A stretch of 64,000 bases of DNA from Pseudomonas oryzihabitans (GTDB lineage Bacteria; Pseudomonadota; Gammaproteobacteria; Pseudomonadales; Pseudomonadaceae): assembly GCF_006384975.1 (NCBI RefSeq), contig NZ_CP021645.1, forward strand, positions 372,001 to 436,000, in the 5' to 3' direction. The position numbers were made by a program, and so were the translations under genes. Positions 42,864 to 54,441 of the stretch are shown here, one piece after another (the first letter of the stretch is position 1; the number at the start of each line of letters is the position of its first letter). Below the pieces are notes generated by a model. The model was not told where the DNA came from and did not search any database. It saw only the letters and a list, made by a program, of their open reading frames with translations.

Positions 42864-45302
42864 ATGACTGTCACCAAACGCATGTCCCTACTGGTTCTCT
42901 CCGCGCTGCTGGGCATCCTCCTGCTCTCCGGTCTGGGCTACTTCCAACTGCACAAGGTCTACGAAAGGGCCAACTACGGTAACGATAGCGCCATACCCTC
43001 GATCCTTGGCATCGACGCGATAGATGCTCATTCGGCCGATATCATCACCAACATCTATCGTCATCTGGCGGCGAACGGCGACGTCGCTACCGAGCAAGCC
43101 GAGAAGGAGTTGGGTGAGTCCCAGAATCTTACTCAGGAAGCACTCAAGGCCTATGAAGCACGGGTGTCCAACGATACTGACCGACGTATGCTGGATGACG
43201 ACCGTACGGCCATCGCCGCTCTGAACAAGCTCGCGGAGCGGGTGATACCCCTGTCGCGAGCGAGCCAGGACGAAGAGGTCAAACGCATCCTCGATGAGAA
43301 TAGAAAAATCATCGATCACGTGGGTGATGTCCTGGATGCCCATCGAGCCTTTAACCAAAAACTGGGTATCAATGAAGCTCAGGTCGCCGCTCATGCCCGC
43401 GACCAAGCTATCCTGATGTCCATCAGCATTTCGCTCGCCACCCTGCTGGCGATCGGTCTGCTCGGTCTCTTCATCACCCGCAATCTGCTGCGTCAATTGG
43501 GCGGCGAGCCGGCGGCGGTCGCGACCGTGGCCAATCGGGTGGCGGCAGGCGATCTGCCCGACGACCTGCGTCTGCGCGAGGGGGACGACGCCAGTCTGAT
43601 GGCCGCCATGCAGCGCATGGTGCTGACCCTGCGCGGCCTGGTAGCTGACATGACCTCCATGGCGACCGAGCACGATCGCGGTGAGACCGACGCGCGCATC
43701 CCGGCGGAGCGTTTCCAGGGCACTTTCCGCAACATGGCCGAAGGGGTCAATGGCATGGTGGCCGGCCATCTCGAGGATTCGCGCAAGGCCATGGCCTGCG
43801 TGAAGAGCTTCGGTGAAGGCGATCTGGCTGCCACGCTGGAACGCTTCCCGGGCAAGAAGGCGGTGATCAACGACAACCTCGAGCAGGTGCGCGGCAACAT
43901 CCAGACGCTGGTGGCCGAAATGAACCTCGTGTCGCAAGCCCATGATCGCGGCGAGACCGACGCGCGCATTCCAGCGGAACGCTTCCAGGGCACCTTCCGC
44001 AGCATGGCCGAAGGCGTCAATGCCATGGTGGCCGGTCACCTGGAGGATTCGCGCAAGGCCATGGCCTGCGTGAAGAGCTTCGGCGAGGGCGACCTGTCCG
44101 TTACCCTGGAACGTTTCCCCGGCAAGAAGGCGGTGATCAACGACAACCTCGAGCAGGTACGCGGCAACATCCAGCGCCTGGTCGAGGATGCCAATCAACT
44201 GAGCCAGGCCGCCATGGTCGGGCGCCTGGATGCCCGTGCCGATGCCGCCGCCCACCAGGGCGACTTCCGCCGCATCGTCGCCGGTATCAACGGCACCCTG
44301 GATGCCATCGTGGCACCGCTCAACGAAGCCATGGGCGTGATGGGCGGGCTGTCGCAAGGCGACCTGAGCCGTACCGTACAGGGCGACTACCAGGGCCAAC
44401 TGCTGGAACTCAAGAACTCCATCAATGGCACCGTCGGCAAGCTGAACCAGATCATTGGCGATGTCCGCCTCTCGGCCGATGCCCTGGCCAGCGCCTCGGA
44501 GGAAATCTCCGCTACCGCCCAGAGCATGAGCCAGGCCAGTACCGAGCAGGCGGCTTCCGTCGAGGAGACCAGTGCCAGCGTCGAAGAGATGTCGGCCTCC
44601 ATCGCCCAGAACACCGAGAACGCCAAGGTGACCGACGGCATGGCCGGTAAGGCCGCCCGCGAGGCGCATGAGGGTGGCCAGGCCGTGGGCGAGACCCTGG
44701 TGGCGATGAAGACCATCGCCGACAAGATCGGCATCGTCGACGACATCGCCTACCAGACTAACCTGCTGGCGCTCAACGCCGCCATCGAAGCCGCCCGTGC
44801 CGGTGAGCACGGCAAGGGCTTCGCCGTGGTGGCCGCCGAGGTACGCAAGCTGGCCGAACGCAGCCAGGTCGCGGCCCAGGAAATCGGCACCGTGGCCAAA
44901 GGTAGCGTGGCCCTGGCCGAGCGCGCCGGAACGCTGCTGGACCAGATCGTGCCCTCCATCGGCAAGACGTCGGAGCTGGTCCAGGAAATCTCGTCGGCCA
45001 GCGAAGAGCAGAGCAGCGGTGCGAGCCAGATCAACAGCGCCATGATGCAACTGAGTCAGATCACCCAACAGAATGCCTCGGCCTCCGAGGAACTGGCGGC
45101 TACCGCGGAGGAAATGAGCGGTCAAGCCGAGCAATTGCAACGATTGATGGGCTTCTTCCATACCGGAGAGAGCAGGGTGGTGAAGGATCTGGAGCGGGCG
45201 CTGGATGCCTCGCGACCCAAGGCATCCCGACAACCGGGCAACGCGTTGCGTAGTGGTACCCATTCGAATGTTCCCGAAGGCTTCACCTCCTTCGACTCCT
45301 GA
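42864..45302 (+). CDS. Methyl-accepting chemotaxis protein with two extra HAMP-type repeat units
   Basis: An 812-residue receptor: membrane segment near residues 7-27, a helical periplasmic domain to about 185, a second membrane segment near 190-210, a first HAMP (L-R-Q-L-G-G-E-P), then two copies of a 90-residue HAMP-type unit (nucleotides 43653-43922 and 43923-44192). A further HAMP-like segment and the signalling hairpin with [17 protein letters not shown] follow. The tail ends P-E-G-F-T-S-F-D-S, a possible CheR/CheD docking motif. Ligand unknown. Confidence 0.93.
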   Translation: MTVTKRMSLLVLSALLGILLLSGLGYFQLHKVYERANYGNDSAIPSILGIDAIDAHSADIITNIYRHLAANGDVATEQAEKELGESQNLTQEALKAYEARVSNDTDRRMLDDDRTAIAALNKLAERVIPLSRASQDEEVKRILDENRKIIDHVGDVLDAHRAFNQKLGINEAQVAAHARDQAILMSISISLATLLAIGLLGLFITRNLLRQLGGEPAAVATVANRVAAGDLPDDLRLREGDDASLMAAMQRMVLTLRGLVADMTSMATEHDRGETDARIPAERFQGTFRNMAEGVNGMVAGHLEDSRKAMACVKSFGEGDLAATLERFPGKKAVINDNLEQVRGNIQTLVAEMNLVSQAHDRGETDARIPAERFQGTFRSMAEGVNAMVAGHLEDSRKAMACVKSFGEGDLSVTLERFPGKKAVINDNLEQVRGNIQRLVEDANQLSQAAMVGRLDARADAAAHQGDFRRIVAGINGTLDAIVAPLNEAMGVMGGLSQGDLSRTVQGDYQGQLLELKNSINGTVGKLNQIIGDVRLSADALASASEEISATAQSMSQASTEQAASVEETSASVEEMSASIAQNTENAKVTDGMAGKAAREAHEGGQAVGETLVAMKTIADKIGIVDDIAYQTNLLALNAAIEAARAGEHGKGFAVVAAEVRKLAERSQVAAQEIGTVAKGSVALAERAGTLLDQIVPSIGKTSELVQEISSASEEQSSGASQINSAMMQLSQITQQNASASEELAATAEEMSGQAEQLQRLMGFFHTGESRVVKDLERALDASRPKASRQPGNALRSGTHSNVPEGFTSFDS

Positions 45303-45349
45303 TCCTTCATACCCGGCCGCTCCCCAACGGCCTCTTCGAGAATGCCGCT

Positions 45350-47521
45350 ATGACTGTCGTAAAGAAAATGCTGTTGCTGGTGCTTTCCGCCTTGTTAGGC
45401 ATCCTGCTGTTGGCGGGTGTGGGCCAGTATGAAATAGACCAGGTCTTCGATGCGGCCAACTACGGTAATGACAATACCGTGCCCAGCCTGAAGGCACTCG
45501 GCGAGATCAACGACAGCCGTTCCGACTATGTGACGGCGATTTATCGCCACGTGCTGTCGACCGATGCCCAGGGCATGACGGAGGTCGAGCAGGACCTGGC
45601 CGCGGCCAAGCAACGGGTCGAGCAGAGCCTGAGTAAGTACGAAGGCCTGTTATCGGATAATCGCGACCGCGAACTGCTGGCCGCCGATCGCGCCGGCATC
45701 AACGCGCTGTTCGCCCTGGGCGACCAGGTGGTGTCGCTGTCGCGCCAGAATCGCAATGAAGAGGCTCAGGCCTTGTTGCGCAGCAAGGCCGATGTGCTCA
45801 ATGCGGTCAACAAGTCACTGGACGAGCATGTTAGCTACAACCAGAGCCTGGCCCAGCAAGGTGTCCAGGTCGCCGTGAAGACCAAGGTCCAGGCGACCTG
45901 GCTGGCGATGTCCATCGCGCTGGCCACCCTCTTGGCCGTTGGCCTGCTGGGGTTCTTCATCACCCGCAACCTGCTGCGTCAACTCGGCGGTGAGCCGGCG
46001 GCGGTCGCCGCGGTTGCCGGTCGGGTGGCCGCAGGCGATCTGCCCGACGACCTCAAGCTACGCGCAGGTGATCAGACCAGTCTGATGGCGGCGATGCAGA
46101 ACATGGTCAAGACCTTGCGCGGCTTGGTGGCAGAAATGACCGCCATGTCGACCACCCATGATCGCGGCGAGACCGATGCGCGAATTCCCGCCGAGCAGTT
46201 CTCCGGCACCTTCCGTACCATGGCCGAGGGCGTCAACGGCATGGTGGCCGGTCACCTGGAGGATTCGCGTAAGGCCATGGCCTGCGTGAAGAGCTTTGGC
46301 GAGGGCGACCTGTCCGCGCCGCTGGAGCGTTTCCCCGGTAAGAAGGCGGTGATCAACGACAACCTCGAACAGGTACGCAGTAACATCCAGCGCCTGGTCG
46401 AAGACGCCAACCAACTGAGCCAGGCCGCCATCGTCGGGCGCCTGGATGCCCGTGCCGATGCTGCCGCCCACCAGGGCGACTTCCGCCGCATCGTCGCCGG
46501 TATCAACGGCACTCTGGATGCCATCGTGGCACCGCTGAGCGAAGCCATGGACGTGATGGGTGGGCTGTCGCAAGGCGACCTGAGTCGTACCGTACGGGGC
46601 GACTACCAGGGCCAGCTGCTGGAGCTGAAGAACTCCATCAACGGCACCGTCGGCAAGCTGAACGAGATCATCGGTGAGGTCCGGGTTTCGGCCGATGCCC
46701 TGGCCAGCGCCTCGGAGGAAATCTCCGCCACCGCCCAGAGCATGAGCCAGGCCAGTACCGAGCAGGCGGCCTCCGTCGAGGAAACCAGCGCCAGCATCGA
46801 AGAGATGTCGGCCTCCATCGCCCAGAACACCGAGAACGCCAAGGTCACCGACGGCATGGCTGGCAAGGCGGCGCGTGAAGCGGACGAGGGTGGCCAGGCG
46901 GTGGGCGAGACCCTGGTGGCGATGAAGACCATCGCCGACAAGATCGGCATCGTCGACGACATCGCCTACCAGACCAACCTGCTGGCGCTCAACGCCGCCA
47001 TCGAAGCGGCCCGGGCCGGCGAGCACGGCAAGGGCTTCGCCGTGGTGGCCGCCGAGGTGCGCAAGCTGGCCGAACGCAGCCAGGTCGCCGCCCAGGAAAT
47101 CGGCACCGTGGCCAAGAGCAGCGTGGCCCTGGCCGAACGCGCCGGCTCGCTGTTGGACGAGATGGTGCCCTCGATCAGCAAGACCTCGGACCTGGTGCAG
47201 GAGATCGCGTCCGCCTCGGAAGAGCAGAGCTCCGGCGTCGAGCAGATCAACGGCGCCATGATGCAGCTGAGCCAAATCACCCAGCAGAACGCCTCGGCGT
47301 CCGAGGAACTGGCGGCCACCGCCGAGGAAATGAGCGGCCAGGCCGAGCAACTGCAACGCCTGATGGGCTTCTTCCATACGGGCGAAGCGCGCGCTGTCCA
47401 GCACCTCGAACGCGCCATCGAGCAGGTACGTCCCGCTCGCGCGGAGCCTGCTGCGGCAGCACGGCGACCCAAGGCCGCTGTTGGTGCCACACCGGACGGC
47501 TACGTGCGCTTTTCGGAGTGA
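45350..47521 (+). CDS. Methyl-accepting chemotaxis protein with one extra HAMP-type repeat unit
   Basis: A 723-residue close paralogue of the receptor upstream, with the same layout: membrane segment, helical periplasmic domain (about 28-183), second membrane segment and HAMP. It has a single 90-residue repeat unit (46139-46408). The signalling region is almost identical at DNA level to its neighbours (for example around 46710-47370). The periplasmic part is much less alike, so ligand range has diverged. It ends in P-D-G-Y-V-R-F-S-E. Confidence 0.93.
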   Translation: MTVVKKMLLLVLSALLGILLLAGVGQYEIDQVFDAANYGNDNTVPSLKALGEINDSRSDYVTAIYRHVLSTDAQGMTEVEQDLAAAKQRVEQSLSKYEGLLSDNRDRELLAADRAGINALFALGDQVVSLSRQNRNEEAQALLRSKADVLNAVNKSLDEHVSYNQSLAQQGVQVAVKTKVQATWLAMSIALATLLAVGLLGFFITRNLLRQLGGEPAAVAAVAGRVAAGDLPDDLKLRAGDQTSLMAAMQNMVKTLRGLVAEMTAMSTTHDRGETDARIPAEQFSGTFRTMAEGVNGMVAGHLEDSRKAMACVKSFGEGDLSAPLERFPGKKAVINDNLEQVRSNIQRLVEDANQLSQAAIVGRLDARADAAAHQGDFRRIVAGINGTLDAIVAPLSEAMDVMGGLSQGDLSRTVRGDYQGQLLELKNSINGTVGKLNEIIGEVRVSADALASASEEISATAQSMSQASTEQAASVEETSASIEEMSASIAQNTENAKVTDGMAGKAAREADEGGQAVGETLVAMKTIADKIGIVDDIAYQTNLLALNAAIEAARAGEHGKGFAVVAAEVRKLAERSQVAAQEIGTVAKSSVALAERAGSLLDEMVPSISKTSDLVQEIASASEEQSSGVEQINGAMMQLSQITQQNASASEELAATAEEMSGQAEQLQRLMGFFHTGEARAVQHLERAIEQVRPARAEPAAAARRPKAAVGATPDGYVRFSE

Positions 47522-47532
47522 GGAGAAATCGG

Positions 47533-47977
47533 GTGCCTGTCTGCTGAGGAGCATTCAGGCCCCCAGCAGTACCGGCATCTGGTGATCATGGTTGCGGGTG
47601 AAACCCAGGCGGTGGATCCCCCTCCTTGCATCGGATCCACGCGTTCCGTCAGTTGACCCTGGTGCTGCGGATGACTGCCCGCGTCCGCGGCCAATCAACC
47701 TGTCGGCGCCCTGATGCCCACTGTCGATCTGAAAGTGCGCTGCAACGACAGCCGCGACCTGCTCGGGGCACATCCTGGCAGCGTCCCGCTCATCGCCCGT
47801 GGCGATGGAGAGACTCGACTGGTGAAGCGTCGCGCTGCCGGCGACGAGGAGGTACTGGAGATCCAGCCCGCCCAGGCTCTACCGGCGCGGGCTTTGGGCG
47901 GTCGTCTACCGTTTGGGTTCATCGCCGGCATGGTCACCTCGGTCGATGATTTCGTAACGCTGCCCGAGATGGCGTAA
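47533..47977 (+). pseudogene. Degenerate cheW remnant
   Basis: Three frames together match the CheW at 50384. Segment one (from 47567) reads like H-L-V-I-M-V-A-G-E-T-Q-A-V-D, against [14 protein letters not shown]. Segment two (from 47626) reads I-H-A-F-R-Q-L-T-L-V. Segment three (about 47702-47977) reads V-D-L-K-V-R-C, E-V-L-E-I-Q-P-A-Q, then G-R-L-P-F-G-F-I-A-G-M-V. At least two frameshifts separate them, and several conserved residues are lost. It sits exactly where a cheW would follow a receptor gene in this operon, so it looks like a decayed duplicate. Confidence 0.8.
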
Positions 47978-48078
47978 GTGATGGAAGCCGGTGAAGGTGC
48001 CGGCTTGGCAGGTTCCCGCAACAAAAAATACCGGGCTTTCGAACCCGGAATTACAACCGAGACTCAGGAGACATGACC

Positions 48079-50376
48079 ATGATTAGGTCATTCCAAGGTT
48101 CCACTCGTATCCACGTGATCTTTGCCGGCCTGGCGGTGGGCGTACTGCTCCTGCTGGGAATTTCCTGCTACCAACTGAGTGCCCAGGGCGGATCGGTCCA
48201 GTGGTGGATAGGCATGATCGGCGCCTTGGTGCTGGCGATGATCATCCTGGGCGACGTTCTGATCGTACGCGGCATGCGCGACATCCTAGACCAGAGCCTG
48301 GCCGATCAGGACAAGGTCAGGGCTTGCCTGCATGCCTTCAGCCGGGGTGACTTCGACCATCCGCTGGAAACCTTGCCGAGCGGCATGGCAACCCTCGGCG
48401 AAACGGTCGAGCGGCTGCGCAGCACGGTACTGACGCTGTCCAAAGAGCTGCAGCGGATGTCCCGCGAGCACGATGCCGGCGACATCGAGGTCACTATCGA
48501 TGCCGATCGCTTCCAGGGACTCTTTCGCGAACAGGCTGCCGGCATCAATGCCCTGGTGGCGAGCCATATCGCGGTCAAGAAAAAGGCCATGGCCTGCATC
48601 AAGGCCATCGGCGAGGGCGACCTGTCCGCGCCGCTGGAGCGCCTGCCCGGCAAGAAGGCCTTCATCAACGACAGCATCGAGCTCTTGCGCGGCAACATCC
48701 AGGCGCTGATCGACGAGATGCAGCGCATGTCCCAGGAGCACGACGCCGGGGACATCGACGTCTTCATCGACGCGGCGCGCTTCCAAGGCTCCTATCGGGG
48801 TATCGCCACGGGCATCAATGCCATGGTGGCTGGCCATATCTCGGTCAAGAAAAAGGCCATGGCCTGTATCGAGGCCTTTGGCGCAGGCGACCTGTCCGCG
48901 CCGCTGGAGCGTTTCCCCGGCAAGAAAGCCTTCATCAACGACAACATCGAACGGCTGCGCAGCAATATCCAGGGGCTGATGAGCGAAATGCAGCACATGT
49001 CCCAGGAGCACGACGCCGGGGACATCGACGTCTTCATCGATGCCGCGCGCTTCCAAGGCTCCTACCAGGAGATCGCCCATGGCATCAATGCCATGGTGGC
49101 CGGCCACATCTCGGTGAAGAAAAAGGCCATGGCCTGCATCAAGGCGTTCGGCGAGGGCGACCTGTCCGCGCCGCTGGAGCGCTTCCCCGGCAAGAAAGCC
49201 TTCATCAACGACAACATCGAGCAGGTGCGCGGCAACATCCAGCGGCTGATCGACGACGCTCAACAGTTGAGCGAGGCTGCCATGGCCGGGCGCCTGGATA
49301 CGCGTGCCGATGCCAATGCCCATCAGGGCGACTTCCGCCGCATCGTCGCCGGCATCAACGGCACCCTGGATGCCATCGTGGCACCACTGAGCGAAGCCAT
49401 GGGCGTCATGGCGGGTTTATCCCAGGGCGATCTCAGTCTCAAGGTAAAGGGCGACTATCACGGCCAGTTGCTGGAGCTGAAAACCTCCATCAATGACACG
49501 GTCGACAAGCTGAGCCAGATCATCGGTGACGTACGGGAAGCGGCTGATGCTCTGGCCAGCGCCTCGGAGGAAATCTCCGCCACCGCCCAGAGCATGAGCC
49601 AGGCCAGTACCGAGCAGGCGGCCTCGGTCGAGGAGACCAGTGCCAGCGTCGAGCAGATGTCGGCCTCCATCGCCCAGAACACCGAGAACGCCAAGGTCAC
49701 CGACGGCATGGCCGGCAAGGCCGCCCGCGAAGCGGACGAGGGCGGTCAGGCCGTGGGCGAGACCCTGGTGGCGATGAAGACCATCGCCGAAAAGATCAGC
49801 ATCGTCGATGATATCGCCTACCAGACCAACCTGCTGGCGCTCAACGCCGCCATCGAAGCCGCCCGGGCCGGCGAGCACGGCAAGGGCTTCGCCGTGGTGG
49901 CCGCCGAGGTGCGCAAGCTGGCCGAGCGCTGCCAGGTCGCGGCCCAGGAAATCGGCTCCGTGGCCAAGAGCAGCGTGGCCCTGGCCGAGCGAGCCGGGTC
50001 ATTGCTCGACGAAATAGTACCGTCCATCACTAAAACCTCCGATCTAGTGCAGGAAATCGCCGCTGCGTCCGAAGAACAGAGTAGTGGGGTCAATCAGATC
50101 AATAGCGCCATGACGCAACTCAACCAGATCACTCAGCAGAACGCCTCTGCCTCCGAGCAACTCGCGGCCACCGCGGAAGAAATGAGCGGCCAGGCCGAGC
50201 AGCTGCAGCGGCTGATGGGCTTCTTCAACAATGCCGAAGCTCGGGCCGTTCAGCATCTGGACCGCGCTTTAGAGCAGGTTAGACCCGCCACGGGGCGTGT
50301 ACCGCAGTCGTTTGGGCGGACCGGCCAACTGAGCGTAGGCAATTTTCCGGACGGTTACGTCCGTTTCCCGGAGTGA
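48079..50376 (+). CDS. Methyl-accepting chemotaxis protein with three HAMP-type repeat units and no periplasmic domain
   Basis: A 765-residue receptor. Two hydrophobic segments (about 8-28 and 37-60) are joined by a loop of only about ten residues, so there is no periplasmic sensor. Three copies of a 90-residue HAMP-type unit follow (48451-48720, 48721-48990, 48991-49260), then a HAMP-like segment, the signalling hairpin and the tail [12 protein letters not shown] at 48079 is preferred over 48073 because AGGAG is 8 bases before it. It probably senses a cytoplasmic cue, as does the poly-HAMP receptor Aer2; no haem-type PAS is seen. Confidence 0.92.
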   Translation: MIRSFQGSTRIHVIFAGLAVGVLLLLGISCYQLSAQGGSVQWWIGMIGALVLAMIILGDVLIVRGMRDILDQSLADQDKVRACLHAFSRGDFDHPLETLPSGMATLGETVERLRSTVLTLSKELQRMSREHDAGDIEVTIDADRFQGLFREQAAGINALVASHIAVKKKAMACIKAIGEGDLSAPLERLPGKKAFINDSIELLRGNIQALIDEMQRMSQEHDAGDIDVFIDAARFQGSYRGIATGINAMVAGHISVKKKAMACIEAFGAGDLSAPLERFPGKKAFINDNIERLRSNIQGLMSEMQHMSQEHDAGDIDVFIDAARFQGSYQEIAHGINAMVAGHISVKKKAMACIKAFGEGDLSAPLERFPGKKAFINDNIEQVRGNIQRLIDDAQQLSEAAMAGRLDTRADANAHQGDFRRIVAGINGTLDAIVAPLSEAMGVMAGLSQGDLSLKVKGDYHGQLLELKTSINDTVDKLSQIIGDVREAADALASASEEISATAQSMSQASTEQAASVEETSASVEQMSASIAQNTENAKVTDGMAGKAAREADEGGQAVGETLVAMKTIAEKISIVDDIAYQTNLLALNAAIEAARAGEHGKGFAVVAAEVRKLAERCQVAAQEIGSVAKSSVALAERAGSLLDEIVPSITKTSDLVQEIAAASEEQSSGVNQINSAMTQLNQITQQNASASEQLAATAEEMSGQAEQLQRLMGFFNNAEARAVQHLDRALEQVRPATGRVPQSFGRTGQLSVGNFPDGYVRFPE

Positions 50377-50383
50377 GCAATTT

Positions 50384-50887
50384 ATGACCGCCCTGACCCT
50401 TACCGACGCCTTCCAGGAATCCCTTGGCCACCAGCACCTGACCTTCATGGTGGATGGCGAGACCTATGCGGTGGATACCCTGGCCGTCCGCGAAATCATC
50501 GAATTCGGCCAGTTGACCCAGGTGCCGCTGATGCCGGCCTGCATCCGTGGAGTGATCAACCTACGCGGCGCCGTGGTGCCCGTGATCGATCTGGAGGCGC
50601 GCTTTGGCGGGACGCCGACCCGGGTCGGTCCGCGGACCTGCATCGTCATCCTCGAGGTGTTCGATGCCGAAGACACCCAGGTGCTGGGCGTCGTGGTGGA
50701 TGCGGTGAGCGAGGTGTTGGAGATCGAGCCGGCGCAGATCCGTCCGGCGCCGGCCTTCGGCAGTCGCCTGGCACCGCATTTCATCGCCGGCATGGTCAAG
50801 TCCGGCGAAGGTTTCATCGTGGTACTCGATGTCGCCCGTGTACTAGACGTCGGCGAACTGGCCAGTTTGGCCCAAGCAAGCGCATAG
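50384..50887 (+). CDS. cheW: CheW adaptor protein
   Basis: A 167-residue CheW linking receptors to CheA. The standard blocks are present: [28 protein letters not shown], and F-I-A-G-M-V-K. The start is 7 bases after the receptor stop, whose end also carries the ribosome site. It is one of two intact cheW genes in the operon and differs clearly from the other. Confidence 0.94.
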   Translation: MTALTLTDAFQESLGHQHLTFMVDGETYAVDTLAVREIIEFGQLTQVPLMPACIRGVINLRGAVVPVIDLEARFGGTPTRVGPRTCIVILEVFDAEDTQVLGVVVDAVSEVLEIEPAQIRPAPAFGSRLAPHFIAGMVKSGEGFIVVLDVARVLDVGELASLAQASA

Positions 50888-50970
50888 CGATTCGCAACGC
50901 AGTGTCAGCGGCGATCCCGTATGGAAACGCCAAAAAAAGAAGTAACAACCGCGCCGGAGGCGCACCCGAC

Positions 50971-52632
50971 ATGCTCAATAATCTTCGCGTCTCGACCAAG
51001 TTGGCGATCGGCTTCGGTGTCGCCATTTTGATGCTCATGCTGACCATCGGCGTAGCGCTCCTGAACATGGAAAAGATGAAGGAGGCTGCCGACACCATGT
51101 CGCAGCGTTACTTCCCGATTACGGTCCAGGCCAATACGCTGACCCGCAACACCCTGGATTCCGGTCGGCTGCTGCGCAACCTGTTGTTACTGGACAATGC
51201 CGATGCGTTGGCCAAGACCCGCAGCGATATCGCGCGGATTCGTAGTGAGAACAACGATATTCTGATCGACCTGGGCAAGAAGGTGCGCAGCGACGAAGGC
51301 AAGCGCAAACTCAATGCCGTGCTGGAAAGCCGCCAGCGATTGCAGGACAAGTACACTGAATACTTCCGCCTTGTGGAGGCGGATCGTAATCAGGCGCGCG
51401 ATTATCTGCTCAATGTCTTCGCTCCGAACAACAACGAGTTGGTGGACGCCGCCAGTGCCTTCAATGAGCATCAGGCACAGCGCATGGTCGAGGCGGGCGA
51501 GAATGCGAATGCTGCCTATACGGATGCGCGTAACCTGATGACGGTCATCGGTGCCGTTGCACTGTTGGTCTCCGTCCTGCTGGGCTATCTCATCGCGCGC
51601 AGCCTGATCCGGCAACTGGGCGGCGAGCCGGCCTATGCCGCCGAGGTGGTGCAGCGCGTCGCCAAGGGCGACCTGACCGTCGAGGTGGTGACCCGCGAGG
51701 GTGATACCACCAGCATGCTGGCCTCGGTGCGCGTCATGACCACCACCCTGGCCCAGATCATCACCGACGTACGCAGCTCTGCCGATGGCCTGGCCAGCGC
51801 TTCGGAAGAAGTTTCCGCTACCGCCCAGAGCATGAGCCAGGCCAGTACCGAGCAGGCGGCTTCCGTCGAGGAAACCAGTGCCAGCATCGAAGAGATGTCG
51901 GCCTCCATCGCGCAGAACACCGAGAACGCCAAGGTCACCGACGGCATGGCCGGCAAGGCCGCCCGGGAAGCGGTGGAAGGCGGTCAGGCGGTGCGTGAGA
52001 CCCTGGTAGCGATGAAGACCATCGCTGACAAGATCGGCATCGTCGACGACATCGCCTACCAGACCAACCTGCTGGCGCTCAACGCCGCCATCGAAGCCGC
52101 CCGTGCCGGTGAGCACGGCAAGGGCTTCGCCGTGGTGGCCGCCGAGGTACGCAAGCTGGCCGAACGCAGCCAGGTCGCGGCCCAGGAGATCGGCACCGTG
52201 GCCAAGAGCAGTGTCGCCCTGGCCGAACGCGCCGGCTCGCTGCTGGACGAGATGGTGCCCTCCATCAACAAGACCTCGGATCTGGTCCAGGAGATCACCG
52301 CGGCTTCCGAGGAGCAGACCGCCGGGGTCGAGCAGATCAACAGCGCCATGATGCAGCTGAGCCAGATCACCCAGCAGAACGCCTCGGCGTCCGAGGAACT
52401 GGCGGCCACCTCCGAAGAGATGAGCGGCCAGGCCGAACAACTCCAGCAACTGATGGAATACTTCACCGTGAACGGCAGTGGCGCGCCCAGTCAGGGCATT
52501 TCGCGTACGGTGTCCAGGAAGGCGGGCACGGCGCCGGTCGAGCACGCCTCGGCGCGGGCAAGCGTACCTTCCTACCGCCGTGGGCGGGATGTCGTGCCGG
52601 ATGGCTTCGCTCGCTTCGAGGAGCAGGTGTGA
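50971..52632 (+). CDS. Methyl-accepting chemotaxis protein with four-helix-bundle sensor
   Basis: A 553-residue classical receptor: membrane segment (about 10-30), a 4HB_MCP-type periplasmic domain (about 31-185), second membrane segment, single HAMP (L-I-R-Q-L-G-G-E-P), and the same signalling hairpin as its neighbours. It has none of the 90-residue repeats. ATG at 50971 follows GGAGG; the frame extends to 50902 but without a ribosome site. The tail P-D-G-F-A-R-F-E-E resembles the tails of the other receptors. The stop overlaps the next cheW start. Confidence 0.92.
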   Translation: MLNNLRVSTKLAIGFGVAILMLMLTIGVALLNMEKMKEAADTMSQRYFPITVQANTLTRNTLDSGRLLRNLLLLDNADALAKTRSDIARIRSENNDILIDLGKKVRSDEGKRKLNAVLESRQRLQDKYTEYFRLVEADRNQARDYLLNVFAPNNNELVDAASAFNEHQAQRMVEAGENANAAYTDARNLMTVIGAVALLVSVLLGYLIARSLIRQLGGEPAYAAEVVQRVAKGDLTVEVVTREGDTTSMLASVRVMTTTLAQIITDVRSSADGLASASEEVSATAQSMSQASTEQAASVEETSASIEEMSASIAQNTENAKVTDGMAGKAAREAVEGGQAVRETLVAMKTIADKIGIVDDIAYQTNLLALNAAIEAARAGEHGKGFAVVAAEVRKLAERSQVAAQEIGTVAKSSVALAERAGSLLDEMVPSINKTSDLVQEITAASEEQTAGVEQINSAMMQLSQITQQNASASEELAATSEEMSGQAEQLQQLMEYFTVNGSGAPSQGISRTVSRKAGTAPVEHASARASVPSYRRGRDVVPDGFARFEEQV

Positions 52633-53114
52633 TGAGTAGTACGGAGCTGTCCCGGCAATTCCTGACCTTCCAACTGGCGGGCGACCTCTACGGTGTGAAC
52701 ACCGGCTGCGTCCGGGAAATCATCGAGTATGGCGCGGTCACGGCGGTCCCCATGCTGCCGCCGACGCTGCTCGGCGTCATCAACCTGCGCGGCGCCGCCG
52801 TGCCGGTGATGGACCTCGGCATGAGATTTCGCAATCAGTTGACCGAGACATCCCGCCGCAGCTGCATCGTGGTGCTGGAGACCCAGGTGGGCGAGGGCGC
52901 CCAGGTCTTCGGCGTCGTCGTCGATGCCGTATGTGAAGTCCTGGAAATCGCTGCGGACACCATCGAGCCGGCGCCGCGTTTCGGCGCTTCGGTTCGCACC
53001 GACTTCATCCTGGGCATGGCCAAGCAGGGCCAGGGCTTCGTCATCCTGCTCGACATGGATCGCGTACTGGGTGAGGACGACCTCGCCCAACTCGCCGATC
53101 TCTCGGCTGCTTGA
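52632..53114 (+). CDS. cheW: CheW adaptor protein, second copy
   Basis: A 160-residue CheW with [28 protein letters not shown] and F-I-L-G-M-A-K. GAGGAG lies 8 bases before ATG, and the start shares one base with the receptor stop. It is followed directly by cheR. Each of the two intact cheW genes sits behind its own receptor gene, suggesting receptor-adaptor pairs. Confidence 0.94.
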   Translation: MSSTELSRQFLTFQLAGDLYGVNTGCVREIIEYGAVTAVPMLPPTLLGVINLRGAAVPVMDLGMRFRNQLTETSRRSCIVVLETQVGEGAQVFGVVVDAVCEVLEIAADTIEPAPRFGASVRTDFILGMAKQGQGFVILLDMDRVLGEDDLAQLADLSAA

Positions 53115-53125
53115 GTGGGGATGTA

Positions 53126-53929
53126 ATGGAGCTTCCCGCGCTGACCGACAGCGAATTCCGCCAATTTCGCAGTTTCATCTTCAAGGTCGCTGGCATCAGT
53201 ATGTCCGATGCCAAGCGTCCCTTGGTGAGCGGCCGACTCGCCAAGCGCGTGCGGCAGCGCGGAACCCCCAGCTACGAGGCCTACTTCCAGTTGATCCAGC
53301 GCGATCAGGCGGAATGCCAGATGGCGGTGGATCTGCTGACCACCAACGAGACCTATTTCTTCCGCGAGCCCAAGCACTTCGATTTCCTGCGCGACAAGGT
53401 GCTACCGAACTGGGACCGGCGGCAGCCGCTGCGGCTCTGGAGTGGTGCCTGCTCTTCGGGCGAAGAACCCTATACCCTGGCGATGACCCTGGCCGAAGGC
53501 CTTGGTGAGCGGCCCTGGGAAATCGTCGCGTCCGATCTCAGCACCCGGGTACTGGCCAAGGCACGCCAGGGTCAGTATCCGCTGACGGAGGCCGAGAGCA
53601 TTCCGCCCGCCTTGCTGCGGCGCTACTGTTTCAAGGGCGTGGGCGAAAACGAGGGCACCTTCCTGGTCGATCCCAAATTGGCCGCGCGGATTTCCTTTCG
53701 GCAGATCAATCTGAACAACACCCTGCCCGAAGTGGGGACCTTCGACATCATCTTCCTGCGTAACGTGATGATCTACTTCGACCTGCCGACCAAGCGCCAG
53801 GTGGTGGAGCGTCTGGTCCGCCATTTGCGGCCCGGTGGCTACTTCTTCATCAGCCATTCGGAGAGCTTGAACGGCGTGACCGATACGCTGAAGATGATCA
53901 ATCCTTCCATCTATCAGCGACCGTTCTAA
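53126..53929 (+). CDS. cheR: Chemotaxis protein methyltransferase CheR
   Basis: A 267-residue CheR that methylates receptor glutamates using S-adenosylmethionine. The N-terminal helical domain is followed by a Rossmann-like domain with L-W-S-G-A-C-S-S-G-E-E-P-Y-T and the F-L-R-N-V-M-I-Y-F block. The ATG used is preceded by GGGG; a longer TTG start at 53111 is possible. The receptor tails in this operon could recruit it. Confidence 0.95.
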   Translation: MELPALTDSEFRQFRSFIFKVAGISMSDAKRPLVSGRLAKRVRQRGTPSYEAYFQLIQRDQAECQMAVDLLTTNETYFFREPKHFDFLRDKVLPNWDRRQPLRLWSGACSSGEEPYTLAMTLAEGLGERPWEIVASDLSTRVLAKARQGQYPLTEAESIPPALLRRYCFKGVGENEGTFLVDPKLAARISFRQINLNNTLPEVGTFDIIFLRNVMIYFDLPTKRQVVERLVRHLRPGGYFFISHSESLNGVTDTLKMINPSIYQRPF

Positions 53930-53931
53930 CG

Positions 53932-54441
53932 ATGCCCACCCTGCCGGAGGTCTTCCTGCGTCCTGGCGACTGGTACTTCGGTCAGGGTGATCGGCTTATC
54001 CGTACCATCCTCGGCTCCTGCGTATCCTTTGTCTTTTGGCATCCGGGGCAGCGCCTGGGTGGCATGACCCACGCCTTGCTGCCATCGCGGCAGCGCCCCG
54101 CGCCGGGCGCCCCGCTCGACGGTCACTATGTCGACGAAGCGCTGGAGCTGATGCTGGGTGCCATCGCCCGCCATGGCGGCGATCTGCCGGGCTACCAGGT
54201 ACACCTCTATGGCGGCGGCAACATGTTTCCGCAGATCCTGCGCGGGCGGGTCAAGAACATCGGTGACGTCAACGTCGATACCGCCTTGGCCCAGCTCGCC
54301 CGCGTAGGGCTACGCTCCATTCGTACCCATGTCAGGGGCGACGGTCATCGCAAACTGTCCCTGGATCTCGCCGATGGCCGGGTACTCATACAACAGGTGG
54401 AGGTCACCCAGACTCCGCCGCTCACGAGACGTACTCCATGA
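53932..54441 (+). CDS. cheD: Receptor glutamine deamidase CheD
   Basis: A 169-residue CheD. The catalytic Cys is in L-G-S-C-V-S-F and the His in G-G-M-T-H-A-L-L-P, with the later G-G-G-N-M-F block. It converts receptor Gln to Glu. It starts 2 bp after cheR and overlaps cheB by 4 bases, the usual order in Pseudomonas type-2 clusters. Confidence 0.95.
   Translation: MPTLPEVFLRPGDWYFGQGDRLIRTILGSCVSFVFWHPGQRLGGMTHALLPSRQRPAPGAPLDGHYVDEALELMLGAIARHGGDLPGYQVHLYGGGNMFPQILRGRVKNIGDVNVDTALAQLARVGLRSIRTHVRGDGHRKLSLDLADGRVLIQQVEVTQTPPLTRRTP

Noticed and set aside
40423..45263. Two very long antisense frames opposite cheA and the first long receptor
   Set aside because: The opposite strand encodes complete chemotaxis proteins; antisense composition is not protein-like.
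48451..49260. 270-bp tandem repeats considered as a CRISPR or IS-type repeat
   Set aside because: They are in-frame coding repeats of 90 residues inside a receptor, with no spacers and no transposase.
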